Part shown: positions 27,770 to 36,525 of the stretch, piece after piece
Position numbering within the stretch: the stretch's first letter is position 1
How the letters are laid out: each line of letters starts with the position of its first letter
DNA from: an uncultured Lachnospiraceae bacterium
GTDB lineage: Bacteria; Bacillota; Clostridia; Lachnospirales; Lachnospiraceae
Assembly: GCA_902773435.1 (NCBI GenBank)
Contig: CACYEN010000078.1
Coordinates: forward strand, 1 to 41,114
DNA: 41,114 nt
Direction: 5' to 3'
Position numbers and translations under genes: made by a program
Notes under the pieces: model-generated
Databases searched by the model: none
Seen by the model: the letters and a program-made list of their open reading frames with translations, nothing else
What the model was told of the DNA's origin: nothing

Positions 27770-29441
27770 TCCCGCTCCCCTCGTGAAAGATATACTCACA
27801 TCCTGCGAACAGCACATGGTATCCGTCAGCAAGCGGCAGCTCCTCGCGACCTGCCGCCTGCTTTCCGTTTACGGCCGTCCCGTTCTTCGACCCCATGTCC
27901 GAGACGCTGTAGCGGCCGTCCCTGCACGAGATCCTCGCGTGGATCCTGCTCACGGCCGGGTCCGGGATCACGCGGTCCGCGAGGGCCTTCTTCTTCCCGA
28001 TCAGCAGGTCGCGCTCCTCGAGAATAATCGGCGGGAGTCCGCTGTCCTTCGAGACGGGCACAAGGGTCGCGGGGATGCCCCGCATGGAACTGCCGAGGTC
28101 GCTGAGAAGAATCGTCTTCCCGCTCCCGTCGTCGTCCGCAGCGCTTTCGCGTCCCCCGTCCCGGAACGGGAACACCCTGTCGTCCGTCTCCCCGGGAAAT
28201 CCCTCCGCGAAGAAATCGTCTCCTCCCCGGTTTTCGGCGAGTCCTCCGGAGTACCGCTCTCCCCGCAGCCCGCTCCGCTCCGGTCCGTTCCGGCCCGTGT
28301 AATCCCCCTCTTCGTAAATGTCGTCCGGGAACCCGGAACTCTCCCACGGCACGCTTCCGACCGGAATTCCCGGGTTTCCCCGAGGCGCGCCGGTGTCCGG
28401 AACCCCGGGGCTCTCCCGGAATACCCCGCCTTCCGCGGCATATCCGGACGCCCTCCTCTTTCTTCCCGCCGCGGCGTCCGCCGCTTTCGCGCAGAGACAG
28501 ATCACCGCCGCTCCCAGGGCCGCGCCGGCAGCCCGCTCCGGGACGCTCAGGATATACTCCGTCTGCAGGCGCATGGCAGTCCACACGACCGCTGCCCCCA
28601 TGGCCATAAACAGGGCCAGGATGACCGTATACCGCTCCGGGATGAGCATCCTGAGCGCCCTCCGGGCTCCCCGCTCACCGGACGGGTCCCCGGTTCCGCC
28701 GCCGGAGAAGGAGCCGGATGCGGCGCGCCTTCCGGCTGTCTCAGGCGGAGCCCCGTCCTCGGCGAGCTCATCCCAGATCTCGTCGGGAATCCGGAAATCC
28801 CCTCCCTCCTCTTCCGCGCCGGGACCGCTCCCGGCGAGAAACCGGTCGATGTCCTCCGCAAAATGGCCCTCTCTCACGGTGCCGGGTTCCGGGGTTTCCC
28901 CTCCGAAAGAACTGAGGACCGAACTCAGGTCCCCGAGCTCAAACGTCTCCCCCCTCAGCTTTCCGAGCACTGAGCAGAGCAGCAGGACGCTCCTGCTGTC
29001 GCCGCCTCCGGTCCTGCCGAGAAGGAACTCCGTGAGCCGGATGAGACTCTCGCGGACCGGGGCGGACTGAGCCGGGAGATAGGCCGCGTGGAGATCTCCC
29101 CTCTCCCAGTCCGTGTATAGGTAGTCGGGGTCCAGGAGCAGGTGGTCGGGATCGAGGAGATAATCCTCGAGGCCCGCGAACAGGTCGATCAGGCTCCCGT
29201 ACAGCTTCTTAAGGATCTCCGCGGTGAGGGGCAGGTTCCCGCAGCAGGCCGCGAACGGCTGGAGCCCCGTGATGTCGTACTTCAGCCGCGTCTCCCCGTC
29301 CACGTGCTCCTCCGCCACGGGGAGCAGCCCGCGGATGCGGTTTGACGCCAGGATCTTCAGCTGGTAGCCGTCCCCGCCTCCCCCGACTCCCGTGAGGATC
29401 ATCGAACTGTGTGACAGCTCCTTTCTGTATTCGGCTTTCAT
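27726..29441 (-). CDS. DUF6382 and FHA domain protein of the Flp/Tad cluster
   Basis: A 571-residue protein. Residues 1 to about 170 resemble the DUF6382 domain found in clostridial pilus loci (ELSHSSMILTG...YDITGLQPF). A low-complexity Gly/Glu/Pro linker follows, then two hydrophobic helices near the middle, another disordered Gly/Arg-rich linker, and a C-terminal FHA domain (DPAVSRIHARI, MGSKNGTAVNG) that binds phosphothreonine. This suggests Ser/Thr kinase control of pilus assembly, an inference. Start at ATG 29441 follows the stop of the TadE-like gene by seven bases. It is the last gene of the cluster and its 3' end overlaps the HIT gene. The DUF name is from memory. Confidence 0.78.
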   Translation of the reverse strand: MKAEYRKELSHSSMILTGVGGGGDGYQLKILASNRIRGLLPVAEEHVDGETRLKYDITGLQPFAACCGNLPLTAEILKKLYGSLIDLFAGLEDYLLDPDHLLLDPDYLYTDWERGDLHAAYLPAQSAPVRESLIRLTEFLLGRTGGGDSRSVLLLCSVLGKLRGETFELGDLSSVLSSFGGETPEPGTVREGHFAEDIDRFLAGSGPGAEEEGGDFRIPDEIWDELAEDGAPPETAGRRAASGSFSGGGTGDPSGERGARRALRMLIPERYTVILALFMAMGAAVVWTAMRLQTEYILSVPERAAGAALGAAVICLCAKAADAAAGRKRRASGYAAEGGVFRESPGVPDTGAPRGNPGIPVGSVPWESSGFPDDIYEEGDYTGRNGPERSGLRGERYSGGLAENRGGDDFFAEGFPGETDDRVFPFRDGGRESAADDDGSGKTILLSDLGSSMRGIPATLVPVSKDSGLPPIILEERDLLIGKKKALADRVIPDPAVSRIHARISCRDGRYSVSDMGSKNGTAVNGKQAAGREELPLADGYHVLFAGCEYIFHEGSGISPSSRGSQLYPPL

Positions 29442-29448
29442 TCTCTTC

Positions 29449-29886
29449 TCACCCCCCGTCCGCAAGTTCTGACGCGGCTTTCATTAGCCGGATCAGTTTC
29501 GCGGGCTGGTATTTTCTGAACGTCTGCTTCACCCTGATCCCCCAGAGCACCTCCCCGCTGAAGTGGACCGTCCCCGCTGTGCTCTCCACCGTCCTCGCGG
29601 TCTTCGTATCCGTCCTTGTGACGGAAATGTCCCCGGCGGCAAAGAGCTGCGGATCCTTCTGGACGTGTCCGCTGATCGCCTGCTCCGCCGCGCCGGCCGT
29701 GAGATATGCCCGGTTGTGGATGTGGGCGGTCAGATAGACCGCCATGAGCAGGGTGAAGATAACCACCGACATGACCGCGGCGGCCTCGAGAGTGAGGGAA
29801 GCCGGTTCCCATCCGGGCACTCTCTCCCTTCTGTCCGCCCGCCCGGAGGCGGGGGACTGAATATCGCGCTGCTGAACCAGTGGCAT
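29449..29886 (-). CDS. TadE-like pilus assembly protein (small)
   Basis: A 145-residue protein with a short cytoplasmic N-terminus, the TadE-type segment ASLTLEAAAVMSVVIFTLLMAVYL (conserved Glu at about residue 34), and an extracytoplasmic remainder of about 90 residues. TadE-like pseudopilins are cleaved by the prepilin peptidase and help Flp pilus assembly. I placed the start at ATG 29886, which has AGGGAGGT before it; the frame is open to 29952, where alternative starts overlap their own GGAGG. It lies between the peptidase and the FHA gene. Confidence 0.75.
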   Translation of the reverse strand: MPLVQQRDIQSPASGRADRRERVPGWEPASLTLEAAAVMSVVIFTLLMAVYLTAHIHNRAYLTAGAAEQAISGHVQKDPQLFAAGDISVTRTDTKTARTVESTAGTVHFSGEVLWGIRVKQTFRKYQPAKLIRLMKAASELADGG

Positions 29887-29963
29887 CCGGGACCTCCCTG
29901 CGGCGTATCGCCATGAGATATCTTCTGATTTTACCATCCTCCTCTCCCGCAAGGACGGACTGT

Positions 29964-30389
29964 TCAGGGGAACAGCGCCGGAAGAAATACCAGGGCGCTT
30001 CCCAGGAACAGGAAAGGCATGAATGGAAACGTGCTGCTCCCCCGCCGCCCCTTAAGGATCAGGATCCCGGCGAAGGCCGCGGCCATGAAAAATCCGGCGC
30101 ACAGGCAGGCCATGAGGGAAAAAGGCCCGAGAAAGAGGCCGGCGGCAAGGACCGCGATGCCGTCCCCCGACCCGATCCCGCCCCGGCTCGCCCGGGACAG
30201 AAGGATCAGCACCACCCCCGGCACGAGGGAGACCAGGACGTCCAGCGGGGATCTTGCCTCCGCCGCGGAGAGGATGATCCCCGCGGCGGCGAATGCCCCC
30301 GCGAACCGGAGGCTGATCGTCCCCGTCCTCAGGTCGGTCAGGGCATTTCCCGCCATATACAGGAGAAAAATGAGATCAGGACGCCTCAT
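29964..30389 (-). CDS. A24 prepilin peptidase (TadV/CpaA-like)
   Basis: A 141-residue polytopic membrane aspartyl protease. The two catalytic aspartates are D19 (TDLRTGTI) and D76 in the GSGD motif (GIGSGDGIAVLAAG). It lacks the N-terminal methyltransferase domain of PilD, as is usual for Flp/Tad peptidases. The true start is ATG 30389, with GGAGG upstream and a 14-base overlap with the TadE-like gene. It would mature the pilin and TadE-like pseudopilins encoded around it. Confidence 0.88.
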   Translation of the reverse strand: MRRPDLIFLLYMAGNALTDLRTGTISLRFAGAFAAAGIILSAAEARSPLDVLVSLVPGVVLILLSRASRGGIGSGDGIAVLAAGLFLGPFSLMACLCAGFFMAAAFAGILILKGRRGSSTFPFMPFLFLGSALVFLPALFP

Positions 30390-31164
30390 CCCCGCCCTCC
30401 GCCGCGCCGCTTCCTCCCGCCTGTTCCGCGGCTTCGGCGGCAGCCCTCGCGGCGCACCTCTCGCACAAGCGGAGTCCGGCGCAGTCGGAGGCATGGGCCA
30501 TGTGCACGTGCCTGACGATTCCCCCGTACTGGTCGCTCGGATAGTAGCAGTCCCCTTTCGCGGTCGCGTAGACGGTCCCCCTGTAGCCTTTCGGGAAGCC
30601 GTCGCATTTTCTGTATTTCTCCCCGTACTCATTCCTCAGGGATCCGATCTCGGACGTCGTGCTCATGAACACGGTCAGGTCGAGGTGGGTGCAGGAGGGA
30701 TCGGTGTGATAGACCGACTCGTAGTCCGAGACATACACCATCTCGTCGCCCGGCTTCCCGTCCCCCTCTCCGTCCCCGGCCGGCCGGATCCCCGTATCGC
30801 TTCCGATCCAAGGGTAGACCCTCGCCCTGAGCGCGCACCGCAGCTTGGGGATTCCCGGAAACGCGTACGGAAACCGGTAGGTCTCGACACTTCTCAGGTC
30901 GATCCACTTCCCCTCGGCGGAGGACCCGGACAGGCCCGCCGCGACGGCGATCTGCCTGGCTTTGTTCGAGAGATCCAGGTTCTTCTCCCCCTGGATCCTG
31001 AGCGCGTCCATGAACATGATGAGGATCACGCAGGCGATCAGGAAGAGAGGGATCACCGCGGCGCTCTCGAGCGTGAGCGACGCGCTTCCGATCCGGAGCC
31101 CCCGCCGGCACACCTGGTTCATGTTGTTATTCTTCAGCCTGGTTCTCTCCGGACGGAACCGCAT
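30376..31164 (-). CDS. TadE-like pilus assembly protein (large)
   Basis: A 262-residue protein. A basic N-terminus is followed by the TadE-type helix SASLTLESAAVIPLFLIACVILIMFM (conserved Glu at about 33). The extracytoplasmic part contains YVSDYESVYHTDPSCTHL and a C-terminal CERC pair; four cysteines could form disulfides or bind metal. The segment from DYESVYH to GLRLCERC looks like a small independent domain, with HTDPSCTHL and CxxC spaced like a metal or disulfide module. Start at ATG 31164 is supported by AAAGGAGAAGCGG. It overlaps the peptidase gene. Confidence 0.8.
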   Translation of the reverse strand: MRFRPERTRLKNNNMNQVCRRGLRIGSASLTLESAAVIPLFLIACVILIMFMDALRIQGEKNLDLSNKARQIAVAAGLSGSSAEGKWIDLRSVETYRFPYAFPGIPKLRCALRARVYPWIGSDTGIRPAGDGEGDGKPGDEMVYVSDYESVYHTDPSCTHLDLTVFMSTTSEIGSLRNEYGEKYRKCDGFPKGYRGTVYATAKGDCYYPSDQYGGIVRHVHMAHASDCAGLRLCERCAARAAAEAAEQAGGSGAAEGGDEAS

Positions 31165-31221
31165 CCGCTTCTCCTTTCCCCGCGTCTTCCCGGGCGGCAG
31201 GCGCCGCCCGTCAGGCGGATA

Positions 31222-32712
31222 TTACATGTCCCTGTAGTCCATCTTCTCACCGACCGGGAACGTCACCCTGTTCTCCGACCTCACGCTGACCTTCGCGCCG
31301 ACCGCGCCGATACAGGAATCCAGCCTGAAATCGGGCCTTCCGCTCCCGCGTATCTCGGATTCCGTCATATCCATGGCCCGCTTCACAATCTTCGACGGGG
31401 AAGCCGCGAGGAGGAGCACCCCGAGATAATCCGTGTAGTCCATCCCTCCCGGGGCGTCTTTCGACAGTCCGGATATATCCCCTCCGTTCATCGCGAGGTT
31501 CATCAGGTCCGCCTGCCACCCGTTCGCTGTCTTCACGTAGGGGATCCGCTTCCCCTCGAGCAGCGCGCGGACGTCGATCAGGCTCTCGGCGTACGCCCAC
31601 CCGGCGGCGAGCAGCAGTTTGATCAGGGGTTCCGCCTCCGGGATGAGGAGGACCAGGCCGATGAGAAGCGCTGTCTCCGAGAGCTCGGAGCTCATCTTCG
31701 GATCCGTGTAGATGCAGGCGATATTGGCCGCCTCGCGAAGGGCGATGAGCCTTCCGACCACGGCTTTCAGGTTCTTCTCGTCGCTCTTCTTCCCGTATAA
31801 GATATACTCGGTCTGATAGGCGAGGGCGGAATTTGGGGACGGGCTCATATACGTCGAGTAGTGTCCCCTGACATAAGCCTTGAACGCGAGGCCTCCCGCC
31901 CCTCTCAGGGTCCCCTTCGTCGTGTCGATGACGCCGATCCCCCTGGCGGTCTTTCTCCTGCTGACGAACGAGCCGAGGTCGGCCTTCCCGTCCGACACGG
32001 TCCGTTCAGGCGGGACCACAATCCTCATAACCGACAGCCGCTTCAGCCGCTCGAGGACGGGCAGCGGATTCCTGAACCCAGGCGGGACCTCCGGAAGCGC
32101 CTCCGCGCTCTCATCGCCGGCGGCAATCGCCTCCTCCCGCTCCCTCTTCGCCTGGCCGGACTGCTTCATGATGCTGCTGTAGCTGGCGCTCTCCGCCTCT
32201 TTCACGGCCTCCCTGCCGAGTTCCCCCGCCGCCTCGCCTCCGGAGACCCTGTCCCTGAGGAAGGAAATGCTCTCGAGAGCCGCCGTATTCTCAACCGCCT
32301 GGACAGCCTGCGCCGCGAAGAGGGCCCCGTTCGCGTCGGTGGCCAGGCTGTAGCTGTCGAGCACGCACTGCTCAATCGTAAGAGTGAGGAGCGGCTTTCC
32401 CATCGGGACGAGATTGCCCTTTCCGGGATCGAGGATATACGATGCCGCATCCTCGATCTCCGAGCACACGGCCGCGATATCGGGCGGCCCGCCGCAGCCC
32501 GCGTCGATGAAGAACAGGTCATATTTCTCCTCAAGCTGCCTGTCATATCTCGCGAACAGCGAGAACAGGGCCTGGTCCACGGCGTTCGCGGCCTGCATCC
32601 TCCCGAAGCTCACCTTGACGGACAGGATCGATGCGCAGATGAGCGCCGTCATCACCGTCATCGCGAGCGCGAAGAAGATCGTCATGCCTGCCGCGGCGCT
32701 TTTTCTCCTCAT
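31222..32712 (-). CDS. DUF5702-like membrane-anchored protein of the pilus cluster
   Basis: A 496-residue protein with a basic N-terminus and a TadG/TadE-like helix (AGMTIFFALAMTVMTALICASIL), then a long extracytoplasmic domain of mixed helices. A second hydrophobic stretch lies near two thirds of the length (IGLVLLIPEAEPLIKLLLAAGWAYA). It matches the DUF5702 proteins I know from lachnospiral Flp loci, apparently a TadG analogue. It is second in the operon after the pilin gene, with a 44-base gap. The family name is from memory; the role in pilus assembly is from context. Confidence 0.7.
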   Translation of the reverse strand: MRRKSAAAGMTIFFALAMTVMTALICASILSVKVSFGRMQAANAVDQALFSLFARYDRQLEEKYDLFFIDAGCGGPPDIAAVCSEIEDAASYILDPGKGNLVPMGKPLLTLTIEQCVLDSYSLATDANGALFAAQAVQAVENTAALESISFLRDRVSGGEAAGELGREAVKEAESASYSSIMKQSGQAKREREEAIAAGDESAEALPEVPPGFRNPLPVLERLKRLSVMRIVVPPERTVSDGKADLGSFVSRRKTARGIGVIDTTKGTLRGAGGLAFKAYVRGHYSTYMSPSPNSALAYQTEYILYGKKSDEKNLKAVVGRLIALREAANIACIYTDPKMSSELSETALLIGLVLLIPEAEPLIKLLLAAGWAYAESLIDVRALLEGKRIPYVKTANGWQADLMNLAMNGGDISGLSKDAPGGMDYTDYLGVLLLAASPSKIVKRAMDMTESEIRGSGRPDFRLDSCIGAVGAKVSVRSENRVTFPVGEKMDYRDM

Positions 32713-32756
32713 ACATTTCCTCCCGTTTGCCAGTCAGGAACAGTCAGAGCGAAGGA

Positions 32757-32924
32757 TTACACGCTGTTGCTCTGGGATGAGACCTTGTTGAGAATGTTCT
32801 TGAGAACTTTTGTGATCTGTGTCTTGAAGACAAGTACCAGGGCAATCAGCACCAGCAGGATGAGCACGATCTCGACCACGGCGACACCGTCTTCCTCCTC
32901 CGCAAATGCGCGCAGTTCAGACAT
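32757..32924 (-). CDS. Flp-type (type IVb) pilin
   Basis: A 55-residue prepilin: acidic leader MSELRAFAEEEDG, then VAVVEIVLILLVLIALVLVFKTQ, with the predicted cleavage after G13 and the invariant glutamate at +5 (E18). Short mature length is typical of Flp pilins. The ATG at 32924 has AAAGGAGGT six to seven bases before it, among the strongest sites in the window, as expected for an abundant pilin. It is first in the cluster, which fits high expression. Confidence 0.88.
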   Translation of the reverse strand: MSELRAFAEEEDGVAVVEIVLILLVLIALVLVFKTQITKVLKNILNKVSSQSNSV

Positions 32925-33091
32925 CCGTCCACCTCCTTTCCAGCCTATTCTGGCAGTATCTATGAACAGCCGCATAAGGGACAGGGCACAGGGACCGGTG
33001 CCGCGCCGCCTCGCGGTCAGTTCATCCTCATATCTGATTCACAAGTTGGAATAGATCGGCCGGAACCGGCCTCCATGAATGGAATGAGGCA

Positions 33092-33097
33092 ATTATA
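33092..33097 (-). promoter_or_regulatory. Candidate -10 of the pilus operon
   Basis: TATAAT on the minus strand about 168 bases upstream of the pilin ATG, without a convincing -35, which hints at an activator. The leader contains a GGCCGG/CCGGCC hairpin. Apart from this and the anti-sigma terminator, I see nothing coding in 32925-33329. Confidence 0.45.
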
Positions 33098-33250
33098 AAC
33101 GACGGCGAAGACAAATGCCATTCGGAATAATCGCCGATCTTTAAGGACGCCAGAGGGGGCAGAACAGACAAACATCAGTGAGCAGGTGCTCATTTCGCAA
33201 GTGAAGCAGCTCCCCCGGCCGCGCTGCCCGGACTATGAGCCGCACAGAAA

Positions 33251-33291
33251 AGAAGGCCGGAGAGCATCCTCTTCATGCTCTCCGGCCTTCT
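33251..33291. terminator. Strong hairpin after the anti-sigma gene
   Basis: Perfect 17-bp stem (33251-33267 with 33275-33291) and seven-base loop CCTCTTC. On the minus strand it is followed by TTTTCTGTGCGG. It separates the sigma operon from the pilus operon. Confidence 0.8.
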
Positions 33292-33329
33292 CAGTCCATA
33301 TATTATATTCTCGTTCCCGTGTTCTCTTC

Positions 33330-34118
33330 TCACTCCACGGCGGCAACCAGCTCCCCGACGTCCTGCCTCGACAGCAGGTACACGCCCGAGCTCACCTCAT
33401 AGTCCGCACCGCCTCTCGACCAGACCGCCCGCGAGATGCAGTCCTCCTCGTCTCCGCAGACATGGACCTCGCAGCCGTCCTCCGTGAAATCCTCGGTATA
33501 GGCGTAATCCCCGCCCTCTGCCGCGGCGTCGGAAGCTCCGCTCCGCTTGCTGATCCGGAACAGCTCTTCCCCGGAATCCGTCCGGTAGACGAGTTCCGTC
33601 ACGGTGCCGCCGTAGCAGCGGATCACCCTGCCGTCGCTCCCGGCGAATTCCTCCGGCGCCTCGATCACGAGGCTTCCGGCGGAAGCCGCGTCCTCCATGG
33701 TTTCGTACTCGGCGTACATGGCACCGGCATCCGCCTCTTCCGCGGCTTCATCCGCTTCATAATCAGCCTCCGGGGCCTCCATGGCCAGCATCACCTTCGC
33801 GTCCGCGCTCTCCGCGATGCCGTTCTCCCTGCCCGCCGTGTCCGTGACGCCCTTCTCCACTGCCCGGTCTCCCGCGCCGGGTCCCATCGAGAAGGCGATG
33901 ACCGCGCAGGCCGCCGCAGCGGCAATGATCCCGGCAGACAGCCTACGCCTGAACCTGAGGCGCACGATGTCGGCGCTCCTCCCGGCCGCTGCCGCGTCCC
34001 CGGGTCTGCTCCCGGAATCCCGGCCCTCCGCGCCGGACAGGCGTCTCCCGCCGTCCGCGGCCGCGATCCACTCCTCGTCTATATCGTTCATAGCCCTTAG
34101 AAGATCTGTCCCCTTCAT
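33330..34118 (-). CDS. Membrane anti-sigma factor of the ECF operon
   Basis: A 262-residue single-pass protein: cytoplasmic residues 1-58, a transmembrane helix at about 60-78 (SAGIIAAAAACAVIAFSMG), an acidic Ala/Glu-rich stalk, then an extracytoplasmic domain ending ISRAVWSRGGADYEVSSGVYLL. The end resembles the DUF4367 domain seen in clostridial ECF operons. ATG 34118 overlaps the sigma stop (ATGA). Position and topology indicate it holds the sigma factor until an envelope signal. Two cysteines (VHVCGDEEDC) lie close together in the outer domain. Confidence 0.8.
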   Translation of the reverse strand: MKGTDLLRAMNDIDEEWIAAADGGRRLSGAEGRDSGSRPGDAAAAGRSADIVRLRFRRRLSAGIIAAAAACAVIAFSMGPGAGDRAVEKGVTDTAGRENGIAESADAKVMLAMEAPEADYEADEAAEEADAGAMYAEYETMEDAASAGSLVIEAPEEFAGSDGRVIRCYGGTVTELVYRTDSGEELFRISKRSGASDAAAEGGDYAYTEDFTEDGCEVHVCGDEEDCISRAVWSRGGADYEVSSGVYLLSRQDVGELVAAVE

Positions 34119-34675
34119 GGCCTGATTCCTTCCTTCCTCAGAACCTCCGCCAGTTCCTTTCTCGTCCTCATCAGCGTCATCTTGACTTTGCTCTCTCCGA
34201 TCCCGAGATCGTCGGCGATCGTCTTCACCGGATCCATGTACCAGTACCTCCTGATGAAGATCGTCCGCTTCTCCTCCGCGAGAGTCCCGAGAAATGTCTT
34301 CAGGACCTCCGCGAGCACGTAGTGGTCGGCTGACCAGGTGCCGGCGCCGGAATCCGCGACGCACTCCTCCAGCTCGTCGAGCACGGCCGTGCCCTCGCCT
34401 CCGCCCCGCTTCCCCGCGCGGTTCTTCTCCCACAGATTCAGCGCAAGATTCCTTGTGATCTTTCCGAGAAATGCCTTAAGGAACACCGGCTTTGCCGGCG
34501 GAATCGCATTCCACGCGCGGAGCCATGTGTCACTTACACACTCCTCCGTGTCCTCGCGGTTCCCCAGTATATTCATGGCGATCGATCCGCAGTATCTCCC
34601 GTACTTCCGCTCACTCTCCGTGAGCGCCTCCTCGGACCTCTCCCAGTACAACTCGATAATTCTGCTGTCTTCCAT
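34115..34675 (-). CDS. ECF RNA polymerase sigma factor
   Basis: A 186-residue protein with sigma region 2 (residues 15-90, including ILGNREDTEECVSDTWLRAWNAIP) and region 4 (AEEKRTIFIRRYWYMDPVKTIADDLGIGESKVKMTLMRTRKEL). Regions 1 and 3 are absent, as in ECF sigmas. ATG 34675 has AGGGGAAG before it; a GTG six bases upstream is possible. The gene overlaps its anti-sigma partner. A candidate autoregulated promoter precedes it. Confidence 0.93.
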   Translation of the reverse strand: MEDSRIIELYWERSEEALTESERKYGRYCGSIAMNILGNREDTEECVSDTWLRAWNAIPPAKPVFLKAFLGKITRNLALNLWEKNRAGKRGGGEGTAVLDELEECVADSGAGTWSADHYVLAEVLKTFLGTLAEEKRTIFIRRYWYMDPVKTIADDLGIGESKVKMTLMRTRKELAEVLRKEGIRP

Positions 34676-34711
34676 GCTCACTTCCCCTGTACCGGGAGGG
34701 TTCTATGTCTA

Positions 34712-34742
34712 ATCAGACAGATCATACGTCCTCCCCGTCACA
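34712..34742 (-). promoter_or_regulatory. Candidate ECF-type autoregulated promoter
   Basis: On the minus strand TGTGACG (34736-34742), 16 bases, then TGTCTGAT (34712-34719), with a T6 tract just upstream. This resembles the TGTAAC-like/CGTC ECF promoter pattern and the spacing is typical. The transcript would start about 30 bases before the sigma gene. Confidence 0.5.
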
Positions 34743-34775
34743 CGTCCGAAAAAAGTTTCTGTCTTCAGCGCCGCG

Positions 34776-36383
34776 TCACAGCGCGCCGAGCAGGGCCCGG
34801 ATCCCGCCCTCCCTGAAAGCCTGCCTGTAGTAATCCATCTCTTCCCTTATGATGCCGTCGATCGCCCTCATTCCGAGGAGCTCGACCGGCGCGCGGTCGT
34901 CCGTCAGGACGCGCTTCCCTCTCCGATAATCCAGGGTGCCCTCCGCGACGTGCCCTGCAAGCGCCCTGAGTCCGGGCGAGGCGATGAGGGAGGCATTTTC
35001 GAGAAGCTTCTCCCTCCCGTTCCCCTCCATGGAGGCGAAAAAGATCCGGTTCGTGTTCCCCGGGACGTCGAAATAGCTTACGGACGGGAAGACCGAAGCG
35101 GCCGTATCCATGAGATACGCGTTGATCCCCCCGGGCTCCGACGTCTTCATGTTCATGTTGACGATCACGACGCCGCCCGGATTCAGGTGAAGAGAGGCAA
35201 GCCGGAAGAATTCCGCCGAGGACATCTGAAACGGGATCGTGATGTCCCTGTACGCGTCGACCATGATCACGTCGTACATGCCGTCGTCCACCTCGAGGAA
35301 CGCCCTCCCGTCATAAGTATATACCGGAATGTCCTCCGGCAGATCAAAATATTTTACGGCAAGGTCCGTGATCTTCCGGTCGATCTCCACGCCCGTTATG
35401 TCCGCGCCGCTGAAATACTTCCGGCACTCGGCCGCGTAGGTCCCCGTCCCCATCCCGAGAATGAGCACCGAGGGCGCGCCGCCCTCACCGGTGTCGGAAA
35501 ATCCCGCCATGACCGGCGCCGCGAGCGCGTAGTCGTAGTACATCCCCGTCAGCCCCTCGTTCTTCTCATAGACGGACTGCACGCCGAAGAGGACGTTCGT
35601 CGAGAGAACGACCTCCCTCTCATCCTCGCGCACCTGCAGATAATTGTATATCGATTCCCCCTCATATAAAAGACTGTTGTCCCAGAAAGCGAATCTTCCC
35701 CGGTATCCCGGGATCGCAGCCGCCGCCATGAGGATCATCGCCGCCGCGCACCGGGCGGCCCCTTTGCGCGCGCTGATGAAGTAGATCAGGGCGAGCGCGA
35801 GCAGTATTCCGGCAAATATGATAAATGTCGCCGCTGTCCCGACCGTCGGGATCGTGACGAACGTCGGAAGAAACGTCCCGATGATGCTCCCCGCCGTGTT
35901 GAAAGCCCCGAGCGCCCCGACCGTCCTCCCGCTGTCGTCCGCCCCCGTCACGATGCACCGGGCGAGCGTCGGCGTACAGGTGCCGAGCAGAAAGCAGGGG
36001 AACACAAAGATGATGAGGCAGGCCAGGAACGCGGCGATCACGAGAAAGCTGCCGCTGACCGCGACGACGAGGATCCCCGTCACGAGGAGGATCAGGTATC
36101 TCCCGGCGAACGGGATCGCGGCGATCCAGACCGCGGCGATGAGAAAGCGCCGGTACAGCCTGTCCGGGTTCGCGTCCCGGTCGGCGGTCCTGCCTCCGTA
36201 GACATTTCCGAGGGCCATGGCGATCATGATCGTCGAGATGATGATCGTCCAGACAATCTGGGATGAGGAGAAATACGGGGCGAGCAGGCGGCTCGCACAC
36301 AGCTCGACGGCCATGACGGACATTCCCGCGAAAAACTCCGTGCTGTAAAGGAACACCTTGCTGCCGAGTATTCCTCTTTTCAT
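34776..36383 (-). CDS. Fused MFS transporter-like and spermidine-synthase-like protein
   Basis: A 535-residue protein. Residues 1 to about 225 form seven or so hydrophobic helices of the kind in fused MFS/spermidine synthase proteins (GMSVMAVELCASRLLAPYF); the C-terminal half is a SpeE-like Rossmann domain with VLILGMGTGTYAAE, GVEIDRKI and MVDAYRDITIPFQM. The aminopropyl-transfer residues of true spermidine synthase are not clearly kept, so polyamine synthesis is uncertain. Start at ATG 36383 has AAGGAGGG before it; the frame runs further upstream without support. No polyamine genes adjoin. Confidence 0.85.
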   Translation of the reverse strand: MKRGILGSKVFLYSTEFFAGMSVMAVELCASRLLAPYFSSSQIVWTIIISTIMIAMALGNVYGGRTADRDANPDRLYRRFLIAAVWIAAIPFAGRYLILLVTGILVVAVSGSFLVIAAFLACLIIFVFPCFLLGTCTPTLARCIVTGADDSGRTVGALGAFNTAGSIIGTFLPTFVTIPTVGTAATFIIFAGILLALALIYFISARKGAARCAAAMILMAAAAIPGYRGRFAFWDNSLLYEGESIYNYLQVREDEREVVLSTNVLFGVQSVYEKNEGLTGMYYDYALAAPVMAGFSDTGEGGAPSVLILGMGTGTYAAECRKYFSGADITGVEIDRKITDLAVKYFDLPEDIPVYTYDGRAFLEVDDGMYDVIMVDAYRDITIPFQMSSAEFFRLASLHLNPGGVVIVNMNMKTSEPGGINAYLMDTAASVFPSVSYFDVPGNTNRIFFASMEGNGREKLLENASLIASPGLRALAGHVAEGTLDYRRGKRVLTDDRAPVELLGMRAIDGIIREEMDYYRQAFREGGIRALLGAL

Positions 36384-36493
36384 GGCGATTCCCTCCTTAT
36401 GTAAACCCGCTCCGGGCGGCCCCGGTCCGGCGCGTACGCCCCCCGTCCGTCTCCTTCGCCCCATCACCCCTGTTATTCAGCGGAAAACTGTGA

Positions 36494-36499
36494 TAGAAT
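36494..36499 (+). promoter_or_regulatory. Candidate extended -10 of the dehydrogenase gene
   Basis: TGaTAGAAT about 27 bases before the ATG of the dehydrogenase gene; the -35 is weak. AAAGGAGG precedes the ATG. Confidence 0.45.
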
Positions 36500-36525
36500 C
36501 CCAGTGAAGAAAAGGAGGCGCTCCA

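Noticed and set aside
34776-36383. True spermidine synthase
   Set aside because: The polyamine-site residues are not evident and no polyamine genes adjoin; the fused MFS-like type is usually of unknown function.
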